This document shows, piece after piece, positions 1-11,300 of a DNA stretch of 64,000 nt. A program made the position numbers and the translations under genes. How positions within the stretch are numbered: position 1 is the first letter of the stretch; every line of letters starts with the position of its first letter. The stretch comes from Biscogniauxia marginata. Lineage: Eukaryota; Ascomycota; Sordariomycetes; Xylariales; Xylariaceae. The notes beneath the pieces are model-generated. The model searched no databases and had not been told where the DNA came from. It worked only from the letters and a program-made list of their open reading frames with translations. The stretch is from positions 124,001 through 188,000 of the forward strand of contig MU404056.1 of the NCBI GenBank assembly GCA_022695795.1, read 5' to 3'.

Positions 1-3000
1 TACCTAGAGTCCAGGTTCCAGTCCCGGTCCCCGCTTGAGACCGGTTCGATATTGTATAGAGTGAGGAGTTATCTTCTACACGGTTTACCTATTAGTATGT
101 AGGTATATATAGTTCAGCCCTACATAGTTAGGACCCACGCCGTGGCCATATGCTCGCTCTAGGAAGAAAAGCCACGAGGTAGCTGGGTTAGGGGGGTTTG
201 GGTTTGGGGTTTTCTGGCGAGTTTATCTTTGCGCCGTCGCCTTGACCAGCTGATATGTGATATATGATATATGATTTAGTCTGTGCTCTAGCTAGGGTCG
301 TGAAAACTCCCCTAAAAGGCTTGGAAAGATTGCGCTTCGCACAAACTTATTATCTAGAATTAAGCTCTACCGTCTCTCTCCTCCATAATGTTTAGGTTAA
401 GACCTGGAGACAACAGCTATAAGCCGCTGGGATAACAGGTTAATCCCATACTTGTTAGAATTACTGATTAACCTGACTGCTTATATACGTTAGTTGTGCA
501 GTGACAAGCTCCCTTTCAGTACACAGGACATAGCTCAGTAACACATAATAGTATATATAGATGTACACTAGCTCAGAGTAACTTAATAGAGCTTCTGCTG
601 AAGCCTAGGCAGGCATGATGGAATTGTGCCTGGGTAGACTTTCGTTGTAGCAGCTTGCTAGAGTAGCCCGGCTTATGACTGCCACCCAGCCTCGCACTAG
701 CCTTGAGGAAACCGCTTCTGATCGCAAGCAGGCTTGTTCAAGACCAACTTGTTTTTAATCAACAGTCATGTGAGAACATTCGAGATCTCGGAATGACTGA
801 CCCGGCATCTAATAACAGCAGGTACCTATTATAGTCATAGCCGCAACAACATCGACAAAACTCGAGAGAAGAACCTCATTGACGGGAATAAACAAGACTC
901 CCGTATAGACCCGGATGAATGGATGGATGGGGACATAACACCGGGTGCCTATGCGATGGATACCGATATGGGCGGCGGGGGACCTGTCAAACTCTATCAT
1001 GATTAACCAGCTATGTAGGTGCACGTCATCCCTTCTGGGGTGTACACACCCTGCGCAAGCAAAATCAGTGGGTCATCAGGTGATTATGACGCGTGATGAT
1101 CCAGTAAGAGCCTCGCGAGAATTATAAAGAATGGGGGTGAACCCTTGGTTGCGGAATGGGTTGGGATGGAGATGGTGTAGTTGGGGGCAGAGAGAGATGC
1201 TCTTCATTTGGGAAGGGAAATGATGGAAAGGTGGGAAAGATGAAATGTATAGGGAGAATGTCTCCTTCCAGTACACAGCTCACATTTCGTACACAAACTA
1301 TATTTTATAGTTAGGGTGACCTAGGAACTTGCTTACTTTTATATCATAACGGTTGGCTTGCGATGCTTCTGGCTTTATGACTATTCATAGGGTCTGTCCC
1401 CAGGGCCTATCACCGCGCAATGTCCAGCTCGAGAAGTATGCAACTTTAGGGTGAGCGGATGCTTGCTTTATTTATATCTATATGCACTTGATACCTAGGG
1501 GCATTTGCAGTTCGCACTATAGATGTACGACGTGGAAACCATATTATTGGGAAAGACCAACTTGTATTTGCTCAGAGGATCACTTATTGTCTCATATCCC
1601 CTTCAAGACATCATCTATCTACTGTATCTTTACTAGTAGTGGCGTGGGAGCCCGAGAGGATGGGTGACAAGCACATCGTGGCCGAGAGCACACCACAACC
1701 GCACAATTATCGAGTTGTTTTAAGAACACGCATAGTGTTACAAGCTAGACTAATCCTATAGATGAATACCGGTATGGGATAATGGGGACGTAATGTTCTT
1801 ACAATGAAGTTCAAGTCACTTGGTATAAAAGATAACACTCCATAGGATAGCGAACCTCTCTAAATAGGTACGACTGCGTAGCTATTGACGGAGCTCGAAA
1901 ATCGGTGAAACCGCGGGCCCGGTCCTATGACTGCCATCTAATACATCTCACGCACACACTATATCCTTTCAGACATGTTTTTGTCGTTTCTTGAAAGAAC
2001 CCGCCCCCTCATTAGAAATGTCTGATCATAATCTAGAAACCGACGATCTAGTACATGACATAAAAGTCGACATTGCCCCGAAACTATCTCAATATCTTCT
2101 TTCGCAGTATACTACATCTTAACCTCCTAAACAGGCTCTTACTGCCATGTAGTTGTCTGGCTCGTGGCCCCTCTTATATTGATCAACAGGCCACCGCATC
2201 TGTTACGCAAATTGGGAAACTAGCAAGCCAGCAGCGTAAGATGAACGAGTTTATGAGGATTAGTTAGGGGTTCCCCCCCCCCCCACAGACTTCTCGTGTG
2301 CAGTGTATAACGTACAGCCTAGACCTCATCGTGGCCACTCAGAAACGTAGCACCAACGCTACGGTACCTGCACCCAAAGTCCAAGGCACCCTTTTACCTA
2401 AGACCATCCAAGTGGCAGTTACCACGGAGACAACATCACTGGCGGGCCTGCTAGGTGTTTAGGTACGTTTCCGAACCCGGACCGACATCGCTATCGCGAC
2501 TTCCGTCACCCGATATATCCAGATCAGCGACCCGTACACGACGCACAGAAGTCATTCCGGTGTCGTTGTTCCGCCGGGTCGTGATAATGGGGAAGACGGC
2601 ATCCAGCCAGCTTGCTTCGTATCCACGGCACTGACCCCGTCAGAGTCCGGGCTGCGGGAGCGCCGGGATTAGCACGCCGAAAGGTGCATTTACGCAAGTC
2701 GTCAGGATACCGTACTCCGGCTCATAGACCCTTCATGTCGGCGGCTAGGAGGCTGGTGTCGTTGTGAGAATAGGGCGACCGTGATCGTAGATGAGAAAGG
2801 GGATGGTGAGAGGGAACGAAGGGACGTTGGTGTTCGGTAGACAACGATGTTGGATGATGATAGTCGGGGCGGGAATTTTTTATATCATTTCCAAGGGCAG
2901 GATGGTATACAAGCAGGAGGGAGCAATATGGCGTATAAAACTCGAAGCTGCCCGGGAGTTTCCAATCTGAAAGCATCAATAAGGCTTCTAAACTACCCAA

Positions 3001-4172
3001 ATAATGCCCTATCAGTGGATCATGCACTAACCTAGATGATTGTCATGTCTTATTGTAGCCCTGGCTGAGGAAAGACTCTGACGTACCTCAGTAACCTTGA
3101 AGTGACGATGTCGGCCGAGAGGCGGGCGACAGCGGAGGCTCCGATCGACCGAGAAGAAGGAGAAGACTCGCCCGCTGTAGCTTTACTAAGGCGCGACTGT
3201 ACATATAAGCTGAATATCATCCATCTGTACCTATTTAGCGCTGATATAGTCGTAGCAATTCTGTATAATATGCCTAGAAAAGCTGACGACTCCGTAATAC
3301 CGGCGAGCTTGCAGGGGAGCTCGTCTTATACCTACCAGTACGTACTATATGACGTGTTACTAGGACACAGCGGGAGGAGAAGATAAAAAAGCTTATTCAT
3401 TTACTCTCTTTTATAAAGTTTTTGTAATAATTTCGTATCCCTCAAGGAGAAGTAGTGGCAATCTTGTATTCCTATCCCGATTTCTTCCCCCCCAATGAGA
3501 AATATATTCTTTTACACGTGTGTAGAAAACATAGCAACACATTGGCACGTAGCCAATCATGGGAACCCAAAAGGCTCCAATCACATTGTTTCGGTCGACT
3601 GAAGTGGGAAAGAATTAACCCCCCCTCCGAATGGCGACGAATCAAAGCTGGATAGGCTGAGTACATGCAGATAACGTATATTTGTACGAGGTACAGTAGA
3701 CAGATGACATAACTAACCTACTATATACAGCACCAGAAACTGCACCCATCTTGTCCTGCTCTTCTAGACACCACATCCCCACGGGCATTAAATACTTAAT
3801 CAAAACAGCCAATTACCTAGGTATTCTACGAATTCTCTACCGCGCATAACTATGTATCCAGTACACATACCTAAATTAGTACGACAACATAACACCCAAC
3901 AATACAACTAACAATACTCCAATCAAAAACAGTCCTCCCTCGCGGGTTCGTATATGTAGGTATATACACCGTCTTTCCAAGAAGACGACCAAGCCAGGTA
4001 TGTATTAATAGTTTAAAAACAAGGAATCGCTCTCGATCCTCCTCCCTGCGCCTGCCATTATTTATACATACGACGGGGCCCAGAACCAACCAACCAACCA
4101 ACCTACCCAACCCGACCCAACTCCAAGCCATGCATGATATAAAAACAACTGCAACATTATCCACCGCGGGTA
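1..4172. other. Intergenic region with no convincing gene
   Basis: No reading frame here exceeds about 100 codons and none resembles a known family. The sequence is mixed in composition with several TACCTA/TAGGTA motifs, a C10-12 homopolymer near 2273-2284, and an AACC tandem run near 4086-4104. A GC-richer patch at about 2461-2670 has one plus-strand frame open for roughly 68 codons with codon-like third-position bias, and may be a remnant of a lost gene. The last few hundred bases probably include the 3' UTR of the minus-strand gene that ends at 4173. Confidence 0.6.
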
Positions 4173-7100
4173 TCATACCCCCCGAGCCTGCTCCAACGCA
4201 GCGTCCACGTCCCACGAGTCGAGGAACTCGTTCAGATTCCCGATGACGTCTGCGACATCATCGTCCACTCCCTCGACTCCCTGGCCCTCGTCCCGCCACG
4301 GGGATTGCACCCCGTGATCCATCGTGATGTTCTCCTTGTCCTCGGCAGGCACGTTATTCCCGCCTGCACCACGCCCCGATCGTTTGTTCTGGAACGCGTC
4401 GGCCTCTTGGAAAGCCGCCGCCATGGCGCCGATCGCCGGGCTCATCGGCTTCTGCTGTGACGCGCTGGGGAGCAGACGCCGCCGCGACTGAGGCTTTGGC
4501 GCGTCTCCACCGCTAACCCGCCGCTTGACAGATTCGAAATGGTTCTGGAATTTGTCGTCTACATCCGCATCCTCGACTTCTGCCATCGTCTGGGGCGGAG
4601 GTGAAGCAGCCCGCGTGACTTTGGTAGGTGGCGACGTATTCACATCGTCGTCTTCACCAGGAAGCGGAGCAAACGACACGCGCCGACTTGAGCGTGCACT
4701 GCTCCACGGGTTTGAGGGTGTAGCACCAACAAGGATTCCTCGCCGTTGACCAATGGATGAGCTCTGAAGTATCGCTCTTGAAGTACGGCGCTGTGGCGAT
4801 GGAGTATTGAAGTTGGCGAAAGACTTGATTGATATGCAAGGCTCGGGTGTAGACGATCGAACTCCTGGCGCTAAAGGAGTAGAAGGCGCGAAGCTCGACT
4901 GTTTTGCAAATTTGGAATCTGAGTCCAAGGCAGAAACAGATTGGATAGAGGGCTGTGGGGGAGACATGATGATCGTATTTGTTTCGGCCCATGGGCTTCG
5001 TGGTTTGGAATGCTCAGGCGAAGTCTCTTCACTCGCATCACTAATCCGTGGTTGCTTCTCCATTAGTATTGGCCCTGCTATCTCTCCTGTCCATGGGCTT
5101 TGTTGTGAGGGGCGAACCCTGGGACTTTCGCAGCTCACGACCTGAGTGCTGAAAAGATTATCGTGAGTTGATTGAGGTAAAGACGGGGAAGGGTGGTCCT
5201 CTATCGGCTCTGAATTTACATTTTGAACCCCTAGATGAATGCTAGGAAGATCGTCTGGAACCCACGGACTCTGCTTCTCAATGGGCGGAGCAGGCTCTGC
5301 TGAAATAGATTGGGCAGATTCTCTGATATCTGCTTCAACATCCTCAACTTTGACGACAGGGGCCTTTGTCACTGTCTCGAGGGTGACACAAGTAGTAGCT
5401 TGTTTTAGAGGCGAGGCATTGCCAACTTCGGCCACACCCCATTTAAGTTGTGATAAGGGTATGCCGACTGGATCGCTTGCTACGGCAGATCCGTCCTCTG
5501 ATAGTTGACCACATGCTGGAAACCCCTCGCTATTGCTTATATCCGCAGCGAATTGTGCTTCAATAGCTACTACGCTGGGGCTTTGGGGGGGAGGGAGAAC
5601 CGCGACCGTTTTGGCCATTTCGTTTGCTGCGCATTTGTCTATACCCATTGAGTCCTCGACTGAAGTAGACCCCCCATCAACTAATGGTTCTGGGACCGCT
5701 AGACATTCTCCAACCTCGTCACTCAATTCTTGATCCATCTGGATTCCAAGTACGGTGGATGAGGTGGACATATAGCTGTGAGCTATGGCAAGGTCAATGC
5801 TGGTTGCGACACGTCCTGTCACGGTCGATATGGCCATATCCTTAGCTGTGCTGGTCAGCATTGGGTCGACATGCTTAGTCGGTTCCATTTGTGCTTCTTC
5901 TGGTGTCACCGCTGTGACAGTAGGTTGCTCTCCAGACTCGTCGCTAGTAGGTTCGGGTTGTTTGGATTGGTCTAACGTTACACTCGACGATTCGTTTGAC
6001 GATTCACTTTCCTGGCACTCACTCTCTGGCCCTTGCGAGTGTTTTTGCTCTTTGCTTGGTGGGGCTGGAGAAATGCGTACTACGCCTTCATGATTTGACG
6101 GCTCAGGTATTCCATTTTGAGTCGGGCCTGGAGGAAGATCTGTAACCAACGCACCAGAGACTACCGGAGGAGTGTTTTGCTTCGGATGGCGAGCGCGATA
6201 ATGAAAACTATCATCTAGACAGCTCTCAAAACTAGTGTCCCCTGCTGCTGATTGCTCTGGCTCATCTATGGAATTTGCTGGGTGCTGCTTAGATGACTCT
6301 TCAGGAATATACTCTGCATTAGATGGCTCTAGGTCTTGCGGTTGCGCTTCAATATCCATGCATGATGTTTCCGCGATAACCGGCATTGAAGTATTGGAAT
6401 AGTCAGCTTGGCTGCCGCCGGGGATGTTATCGCCCAACACTGGAGCGTGGTACTCCGTTGATTCCTCCAAGTCCCCACCCTGTAAAGAATCCCTCTGCTT
6501 GTGGTCTATAGAGGAGGATGGTGTAGCTAACTCGAAACTTCGACTTGCATTTTTTGTAGTGACTGTCGACTTCCTCTTTTGAACTTTGCTTGGAGGTGCT
6601 GAAACACTCCTTAATGATGATCGTGCTATAACCATCGGGGTTGGAGTAGATGCTGCTGTTATACTCTGAGAGTTGTTTGGCCTTGTTCGCTTTGAAGTTT
6701 TTGTTCTCAGCCACTCTTTGCCGGCAGGACGTTTCCTGCTGTGTTCACGGTTTTGCTGATCGAAGCCCTGGCTGGGAGCCCAGAATTCATCTTTTTCCAA
6801 CGTCGATGGTAAGTCGTTGGCCCATGCTTGAATACGGAGGCGCTTCTCCGAATCTAGAGAACTGTCTAGTAGATCTAGGTCACGGTTGCTTTGGGGGCTG
6901 GGCAAGTGACAAATCATGGAGTTGTCAGCCCCCGGCATAGTGCCATCTTCTTCCCCAGACAGTCTCTCGATGTCTTTGAGAGTGGGTTGTCTGATTGCTA
7001 CTGGACGGATTACCGACTGGGATGGAGCGGGATCGGATTGGAGGAGCTTAGTCGGAGACTTCGGAAGCCAAGGATTTTGCCATCCTGATGATCTCTCGAA

Positions 7101-7334
7101 GGGACCTCGCAGGGAAGCAGAATGAATGCGTAGTGGTTTGCCGCGTAAATACCGGAGCCCTTGCTCTTCGTATCTCAGTCTTTTCGAGACCCTGGCGGCA
7201 TGGTCAAGTTCTTCATCGGATCCGGCGCAAATGATGTCGTCGGGGTCCAAGGGCAACGGGGCTGCGCAGTAAATTGGCTCGTCACCCAGGCGAGCCTGTC
7301 TCCAGGAGTCAAGATCGGAATAGTCTCGGTCCAT
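4173..7334 (-). CDS. Large disordered nuclear-type protein with repeated SPW motifs (fungal 'protamine P1'-like)
   Basis: This single-exon frame encodes 1053 residues and starts at an ATG. It is mostly low-complexity and rich in Ser, Pro, Glu and Gln, so it is probably disordered. Only the ends look ordered: an N-terminal block with DLDSW and APLPLDPDD, and a C-terminal acidic block ending in FLDSWDVDAALEQ. Between them the tripeptide SPW recurs (QSPWVPDD, QSPWTGE, RSPWAET, QSPWRDE), with related NPW versions near residue 85 and near residue 875. Around residues 884-888 is RRVSF, which fits the RVxF docking motif for PP1 phosphatase. Fungal homologues of this general build are often labelled 'protamine P1', a name that says little about function. 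It is divergent from the septation scaffold gene across a spacer of about 1.06 kb. I infer a nuclear or cell-cycle-regulated role but cannot name one. The gene call is secure; the function is open. Confidence 0.8.
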   Translation of the reverse strand: MDRDYSDLDSWRQARLGDEPIYCAAPLPLDPDDIICAGSDEELDHAARVSKRLRYEEQGLRYLRGKPLRIHSASLRGPFERSSGWQNPWLPKSPTKLLQSDPAPSQSVIRPVAIRQPTLKDIERLSGEEDGTMPGADNSMICHLPSPQSNRDLDLLDSSLDSEKRLRIQAWANDLPSTLEKDEFWAPSQGFDQQNREHSRKRPAGKEWLRTKTSKRTRPNNSQSITAASTPTPMVIARSSLRSVSAPPSKVQKRKSTVTTKNASRSFELATPSSSIDHKQRDSLQGGDLEESTEYHAPVLGDNIPGGSQADYSNTSMPVIAETSCMDIEAQPQDLEPSNAEYIPEESSKQHPANSIDEPEQSAAGDTSFESCLDDSFHYRARHPKQNTPPVVSGALVTDLPPGPTQNGIPEPSNHEGVVRISPAPPSKEQKHSQGPESECQESESSNESSSVTLDQSKQPEPTSDESGEQPTVTAVTPEEAQMEPTKHVDPMLTSTAKDMAISTVTGRVATSIDLAIAHSYMSTSSTVLGIQMDQELSDEVGECLAVPEPLVDGGSTSVEDSMGIDKCAANEMAKTVAVLPPPQSPSVVAIEAQFAADISNSEGFPACGQLSEDGSAVASDPVGIPLSQLKWGVAEVGNASPLKQATTCVTLETVTKAPVVKVEDVEADIRESAQSISAEPAPPIEKQSPWVPDDLPSIHLGVQNVNSEPIEDHPSPSLPQSTHDNLFSTQVVSCESPRVRPSQQSPWTGEIAGPILMEKQPRISDASEETSPEHSKPRSPWAETNTIIMSPPQPSIQSVSALDSDSKFAKQSSFAPSTPLAPGVRSSTPEPCISIKSFANFNTPSPQRRTSRAILQSSSIGQRRGILVGATPSNPWSSARSSRRVSFAPLPGEDDDVNTSPPTKVTRAASPPPQTMAEVEDADVDDKFQNHFESVKRRVSGGDAPKPQSRRRLLPSASQQKPMSPAIGAMAAAFQEADAFQNKRSGRGAGGNNVPAEDKENITMDHGVQSPWRDEGQGVEGVDDDVADVIGNLNEFLDSWDVDAALEQARGV

Positions 7335-8398
7335 AATTCGAACACTTAGGTGTTACAGTTCCTGTCTCTCATCGTACTGTCGAAGATGAACTGGGGGGAA
7401 TGTCAAGATACCCTATGTCGGATACCGGGATGAGGTTGATGCGTGAAAATATCGCTACCTGGTGTGGAGAGATGGAGATGGAGAGGAAGTTTGTTTAGTC
7501 GGCGCAGTGGTAAATTGACGATAAGGTAGTGAGACAGAAAGTACGGATTAGCGATGGTTGCTTGGTGGTAGTTAATTGCTCCGCTGTGGCTTACCGTTCC
7601 AGCCGCTAACAGGAACAAGACGCGGTCGAGCGCGTTAATTGAAAAACTTGTGGCTTGATTTTCGCGTATGGATGTGTGGCTGCCCGAACACGGTAGTCGT
7701 GGCGCATCCGTGGCTGGCGGGCGTGCCAATGGTGGGGCTTGTGGGGGAAAGCTGTAAGGAAACAGCAAGGATCGGCGTGCTACAGTTACTACGGAAACCG
7801 GTAGATGCCAAGGCGGATTAAGTGTTTTTCTCAAGTGGTCCAGGCTTTGCGCGTCTCTGGGCTTGTGTTATGTACCGATGTACTCCGTACTTCTAGACCA
7901 CTAAACATTGAGGCCAATGATGCATATCGACGAGCCCGAGCCAAAGCCCCGTCGCATCGCTTATATCCTTCCCAGGCGCCCGGATGTGATCTATGCAATC
8001 GATCGCATTTGATCAAATATCCACCATCTCTTCAGCTCGTCACCGTTATTTTTATGTATGAATTTTACGGTGACCTTCAATTGCAAAGACGGCCGGTGTT
8101 TTCTGGCCCCCCGCATCGGTGTAAACACGGCTTTCTAGGTACATAACACACACACATACACACACACATACACACATACATACACACACATACACACATA
8201 CATACACACACATACCTACACCATACATAAAAGACGGGTCCACGACAAGTCCGCGATTGACGACACACAATCTTACCAACATCCCCAGTATCGAGAACCT
8301 CCTGCTACTGCGGATTCTGTATGGACACCAGTTACCTTTAGCCTGCTCTAACCACCGATTTCTCGTTTCAATCGCCAGACCGCCCACATCTGCCCATC
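7335..8398. promoter_or_regulatory. Divergent promoter region between the SPW-motif gene and the septation scaffold gene
   Basis: This 1064-base spacer separates two divergently transcribed conserved-looking genes and must hold both promoters and 5' UTRs. A frame of 143 codons on the minus strand lacks an ATG at its end and was not accepted. A CA/TA-type microsatellite occupies about 8141-8216, some 180 to 260 bases before the scaffold gene's ATG. No canonical TATA box was recognised. Confidence 0.5.
8141..8216. repeat. CA-rich microsatellite (ACAC/ATAC units)
   Basis: An imperfect tandem array of ACAC and ATAC units spans roughly 75 bases within the scaffold gene's promoter or 5' leader. 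It encodes a repetitive Cys/Val/Met stretch on the minus strand, which explains spurious open frames there. Confidence 0.9.
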
Positions 8399-11300
8399 AT
8401 GGCACATGCCTGGCTCGACTCGCTGTCCGAGGACTGGGTGTCTGAACCGAGATCTGATACTTCGCAAACCCAATTGCCACCCTTGTCTAGTCCCCAACCC
8501 AAGTCGAGTCCTAATCCTGCGAGTCGCATACCGCGATTGAATGCTGGGCAAGCTGGACCACCGTCATCACCTCGGCCTGCGCGCGACAGCAGTGCCCATG
8601 TCCTCAGCGAGAGAAGTATGAACGACGTCAACATCAAGGGCGCGCAACGCGGTCCCTCGAAGCTTTCGAGCGAGATGAAGTCGTCCCAAAGGAGACGCTA
8701 TCTGACTCGGTCCATTTCTTCTACCACTGGATCGGTCGTCCGCAACACCGTCCAACACACCAAGTCGCAAAGCTCTTCTCCCACAAAAGGCAAAGAAGAC
8801 GTACCGGAATGGAAGCGGAGGTTGATATATGGAGAACTGAATTACGGCGAATCAAAAGACTTATTCAGCTCAGCCGGAACCGGCCTTGAAAACATCTTTA
8901 GACCCCCAGTGGTACCTGATCCCGTGGACGAAGAAACCGCCGAGAACGAAGGCCACGCAGGGCATGACACTACTTTGCCTTCGAGTCCCCCGCCGTACGT
9001 GAAATTCCGGCGAGGTAGTCCTGATCCGGAGGAAAGCCTAGAGAAGTCGGCGGACGAATCATCTATCCAGCATGCTGCACCTCCTCCCAAGATGACATTC
9101 CGGAGGACCGAGGATGACAGCGAGGACTTGAGTGGAGACCAAGACTCGTTCGCGGAAAAGAGTCGAGACGGGCAGGCTTTGGGGACAAACCCAGCTAGTC
9201 AGAACTCTGTCGCATCGCTCGATGTGAAGCAAATCAACGACGCGTCTCGAAAAACTAGTGGTCAAAGTGACGGGAGGAACGAATACTTCAGCCCAATACT
9301 GATATCCTGTCACAATACTGAAAACGGGCAAATGAGTTTTGCACCTGTTGAACTACCCGCCCAACAGTTGCGATCTCGACTCGAAATGCTCCGAAGGAAT
9401 CAGAATGTATTGGACCCAGAGCCCGAGATCTATGTAACTCAAGACTCCAGAGCTCAGGGCGATGAAACCCAGAACTTTGAGAACACCGACGAATACGCGA
9501 AGAACGGAGGTTTTCTAAACCTACAAAGGGGCGGGCGTTCTGAGGAGGGATCTTTCCGACAACGACCTCTAAGTCCCCCGCTCATTACGGACACATCTGA
9601 AATGCTCCCGGAATCATCGCTTCAGGCTAGCACCCCGAAGCAGTTTTTTGCTAGTAGAACGAGTCGAATTACTTCTGCAGACAGGCCAGACAGTCCCCCT
9701 ACTCCGAATAGTCCCATTTTGCCTCGTGCGCCTCACCCGAGCCCTGAGAAGTTACTACGGGTACCCGCAAGTAACGGTGGGAGCCCTTTGAAGCTGTTCG
9801 GTCCGTATGACACATTCACCAACCAGACCCTAATGCGCCGCATAAGCCAGTTTGAGGACCAAATGAACAACAATCCATCGTGCACTGCTGAAGGAGAAAC
9901 AAATGGACTTTCAGCTGGACAATCGTCTTCTAAGTCCAAACTGAGCAGAAGTTCTGCGACTGAATTGAAGCCGAGAAAGGGCTCTTATTTTAGCCGTGAC
10001 CACCAGGAGGCATCTGATGCAGCCAACATGTTTGGTGCTGGAGAGCTTGATGATTATGAGTTCAATGAGGATATTTCATTGGGCTACGGCGATCGTTCGC
10101 ATATAAACAATAAGGAAAACATGACACCATTGGAGATGCCATCGAGTCATGCTGCCAAGTTTGATATACACCAAGATTTATCTGCAGATGAAGAATCGCT
10201 TATCATCCAACGTGCAAGGAACAATGTACGTTTCTCGCGGCCCTTTGAGGACTTGAGACCCCATACCTCGTCTGGCGTTCACGCAGCCGACTTTGGCACT
10301 CAGGAGACACCACAAAGGTATTCTTCAGAGGGCAAGAGACCGCGAACTTCGCCCTGCAAAGACCCGACCCCGAAACGGAGAAGAACATTGCACCGGTCCG
10401 ATATTGCGTACGGCCTCGAGGAGCGACCAGCGGCTATTGAGACCGTGCAATCTTCCCATCATGACATGCAGTCCGCGATTGGAAAGAAACGTAAAGAGTC
10501 CCGTCAGAGCACTCTGCAGCAGTTTGCCGGTTCGAACATGCTAGCTGCGCGCCCAGTCCTCCGATCTCAACCGCAAAGTCCGACTCGGAGATCGTCAAAA
10601 CTAGGCGACCGACAACCGCTTGGGAACCTTGTTGTTGAACCGGATGACCAACCTAGTGAGATTTCAACGGAGGTCCGAGAATCCGAAATATCTGTCCAGG
10701 ACTTTGCTTATGAGGGGTCCCGGAAGACATCTATGAAAACCCAGGACTTCTTCGACGCAGCAGAGGAAATAATGGCAATGATACGGGACAAAGCGAGACC
10801 CAAGACTGAGCTCGAGGACGTGGAAGAATCCGAATCCGAGAGCGTTGAGCAGCGTGATTGGGATGAGTCTCGCGCGGTCGAAGATTCGTTTCAAGAGTCG
10901 ACGAAGGAGCCATTCTCCCGGCCACCAAGTCGCGAAGGAGTCCCAGTGGCAAGGGTGCCGGCGCAGCAAGGCAACTCAGAACTTGCAGATCGACTGAAGA
11001 GATATGAGGAACGTAGTGATCTGGGCGACATCATCCTCACGCATTCGATGCAGCACATGGGACGAATGAAACAAGCAAATCACAGACCAAATAATGTCAG
11101 CGACTTCATTTATCGTAGTGTTCGACCTAACGGAACATTGCATGGCTCTGATGAGGAACATGAGGTGATTAGCGATCTTTCTAATATTAGAATTTCGCGA
11201 AACCCGGATCACCCCCAGGCTGGCGAGCATGATCCCGAGTATCCCTCGAACGTTTCACGGTTCTCTGGAGCCTCTACTGAGTATTCACATCCCACTACTT

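Noticed and set aside
7403..7834. 143-codon minus-strand frame in the divergent promoter
   Set aside because: It opens with TTG rather than ATG, has no family resemblance and overlaps the expected promoter and leader of the SPW-motif gene.
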